From NCBI GenBank assembly GCA_003516285.1, contig DPCK01000070.1, forward strand, positions 4,349 to 11,842: a stretch of 7,494 nucleotides of DNA, in the 5' to 3' direction. The notes beneath the pieces are model-generated. The model did no database searches, was not told where the DNA came from, and was given only the letters and a program-made list of their open reading frames with translations. A program made the position numbers and the translations under genes. Of this stretch, positions 6,251 to 7,494 are shown in pieces (position 1 is the first letter of the stretch; every line of letters starts with the position of its first letter). Source of the DNA: Lutibacter sp. GTDB lineage: Bacteria > Bacteroidota > Bacteroidia > Flavobacteriales > Flavobacteriaceae.

Positions 6251-6477
6251 AATGTTATTAAATTTGAATTTGAAAAAAGAAATAGAATTTTGGAAGAAGA
6301 AATTAATTCTTCATATAAGTGGCTGTAAATTAAAATGTTATAATCCCGGAATTAAAATCCAAGGCATTTCAGAAATATGTTTTATTTGGTACAATAACAT
6401 TCTATAAACATACAATTTATTTTGCAAAGAATACTTTTTTACTTGTTAAACCTGTATTTTTAGGCGATTGGACTATT
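6251..6477. other. Intergenic region upstream of the dehydrogenase gene
   Basis: This 227 bp AT-rich gap lies between the receptor stop and the dehydrogenase start, both on the - strand. It should hold the dehydrogenase promoter and the receptor terminator, but I find neither an exact TAnnTTTG element nor a strong hairpin with a T-run on that strand. An imperfect palindrome, TAATCCCGGAATTA (6341-6354, one mismatched pair), sits about 90 bp before the dehydrogenase start and could be an operator. No small gene or RNA is supported. Confidence 0.5.
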
Positions 6478-7494
6478 TTAAAAGGCGAATCTAACAGACA
6501 AGTTTGGGGTAAATTCTAAAGATTTAATGTTTATTTGTTTTGCTTTTGATGAATCGTCAGAATCCACAACATAATAAGTGTCTAAAAGTTGTTTCTTATT
6601 AAGCACATTTAGAATGCCAAATTTTAAATTGGATTGCATGTGTTGTGTTTTTAGAAAAAGGTAATTTAGAGAGAAATCAATTCGGCTGTATGCCTTGAGT
6701 CTTTCGGTATTTAAAGCGGCATAATTAACAACGGTAAAATTTCCATTTTGTATTGTTTCTTGATCTGTATTTATGGGTGTAAATGGTTTTCCGGATTTTA
6801 TAATTCCGCTGATTGACGTGTTTAAACGCTCATTAAAATGAAAATTAAAACCAAGGGTTGAAGAATGTCGGATATCATTGTTGCTTGGAAAATAGCTTTC
6901 GTCAATTTGTTTAAACAATAAATCACTGGTGCTTAAGGTGTAAGATGCCCAAAATTCGGTTTTTTTGCTTCTGTGGTTCAATAAAACTTCCATGCCAGAG
7001 GATTTTTGTTCGCCATCCCATCTTTTATTTTGAATTTGATTTTGAAATCCCTGCCCAGAAATTAATATCCCTTCTATATTTTTATGAAACAGACTTAAAT
7101 CCACAAGAAAATTATTTTTTTTAAATGTGCTTCCAATCGAAAATTGCTGACTTTTTATCAGAGGTATATTTTCATCGGCCATAACCCATCTTTTGGTTTC
7201 AACACCTAAAAAATCATCCAAATAATCAATTACTTGCGAGGTATACTGGGATTTTGTTTCGAAACGGGCATTTAAATTTAGGTTTTCATTAAAAGAATAG
7301 CTGACGTTAATTCTGGGTTCTATGGTAGTTTGGTTGATTTTGTCAAAATAATTAAACCTTACGCCGGTGCGGATAAACCAAAAGTGATTTGTGAAGTTGG
7401 TTTCTGCAAATGCCGAATGGTTTAGCATCACGCTTCTTTGGATTCTATTATACGAAGGGTTATTGACATTTGTGCTGCTTAGCACGCCAGTTTC
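6478..7494 (-). CDS. TonB-dependent outer-membrane receptor, C-terminal barrel part (5' truncated by window)
   Basis: The frame is open to the window edge on the - strand. The first visible possible start, a GTG at 7485, is not a real start because in-frame codons for Glu-Thr-Gly precede it. The visible 338 residues look like the last beta-strands of a 22-strand TonB-dependent receptor barrel: alternating aromatic/polar strands separated by Asn/Asp/Ser-rich turns, for example RINVSYSFNENLNLNARFE and TLGFNFHFNERLNTSISG. The blocks FPSNNDIRHSSTLGFNF, SGKPFTP, LKAYSRIDFSLNYLF and FGILNVLNKKQ resemble conserved positions near the end of Bacteroidota receptors. The protein ends FTPNLSVRFAF, with the terminal Phe expected for BAM recognition. 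The plug, TonB box and any carboxypeptidase-like N-terminal domain lie outside the window, so the substrate (iron complex, vitamin, glycan or peptide) cannot be named. The 227 bp spacer suggests transcription separate from the dehydrogenase. Confidence 0.88.
   Translation of the reverse strand, partial: ETGVLSSTNVNNPSYNRIQRSVMLNHSAFAETNFTNHFWFIRTGVRFNYFDKINQTTIEPRINVSYSFNENLNLNARFETKSQYTSQVIDYLDDFLGVETKRWVMADENIPLIKSQQFSIGSTFKKNNFLVDLSLFHKNIEGILISGQGFQNQIQNKRWDGEQKSSGMEVLLNHRSKKTEFWASYTLSTSDLLFKQIDESYFPSNNDIRHSSTLGFNFHFNERLNTSISGIIKSGKPFTPINTDQETIQNGNFTVVNYAALNTERLKAYSRIDFSLNYLFLKTQHMQSNLKFGILNVLNKKQLLDTYYVVDSDDSSKAKQINIKSLEFTPNLSVRFAF

Noticed and set aside
6198..6407. Plus-strand open frame of 69 residues overlapping the dehydrogenase start
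   Set aside because: Its first part is the reverse of the Rossmann motif region and the rest is AT-rich intergenic sequence with no ribosome site or recognisable protein features.
7483..7485. GTG on the - strand as start of the receptor gene
   Set aside because: The frame stays open to the window edge with sense codons before it, and the protein begins in the middle of a barrel. It is an edge truncation.

Overview
The window is about 7.5 kb of AT-rich bacterial chromosome, most likely from a member of the Bacteroidota, class Flavobacteriia. The pointers are the gene order DUF4175-type protein / ybeY / mnmG / class I methyltransferase / OmpH, A-rich leaders with almost no Shine-Dalgarno sites, a YbeY with Bacteroidota-style residue changes, a lipoprotein form of OmpH, and a TonB-dependent receptor ending in an aromatic beta-barrel signal. 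This assignment comes from recalled family and gene-order knowledge, not from a search.

Layout. On the + strand: the C-terminal 341 residues of a DUF4175-like protein (1-1026, 5' end outside the window), ybeY (1034-1447), mnmG (1480-3351), a class I SAM methyltransferase (3417-4286), a 225 bp gap with a candidate flavobacterial promoter, and a lipoprotein OmpH/Skp gene (4512-5021). A 40 bp perfect inverted repeat with A-run/T-run polarity (5036-5075) is a shared bidirectional terminator. On the - strand follow a saccharopine dehydrogenase-family enzyme (6250-5117), a 227 bp gap, and the C-terminal 338 residues of a TonB-dependent receptor (7494-6478, 5' end outside the window).

The most notable non-coding signal is a pair of sites carrying the perfect 14 bp core GTTCCACGTGGAAC, one on each side of mnmG, with centres 1,908 bp apart. 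This core is a known variant of parS, the bacterial centromere bound by ParB/Spo0J. The first copy fills the short gap between ybeY and mnmG. The second sits at the centre of a 38 bp perfect palindrome that begins with the mnmG stop codon. No parA, parB or dnaA is present, but the pair suggests the region lies in the origin-proximal part of the chromosome.

Together the first genes serve core RNA metabolism (YbeY in rRNA maturation, MnmG in wobble-uridine modification). The OmpH lipoprotein and the receptor belong to the cell envelope, and the dehydrogenase to amino-acid metabolism. I see no phage, transposon, CRISPR array, tRNA or rRNA gene, and no clear new multi-gene system. The interest lies in the parS pair and in protein-level departures from the best studied homologues.
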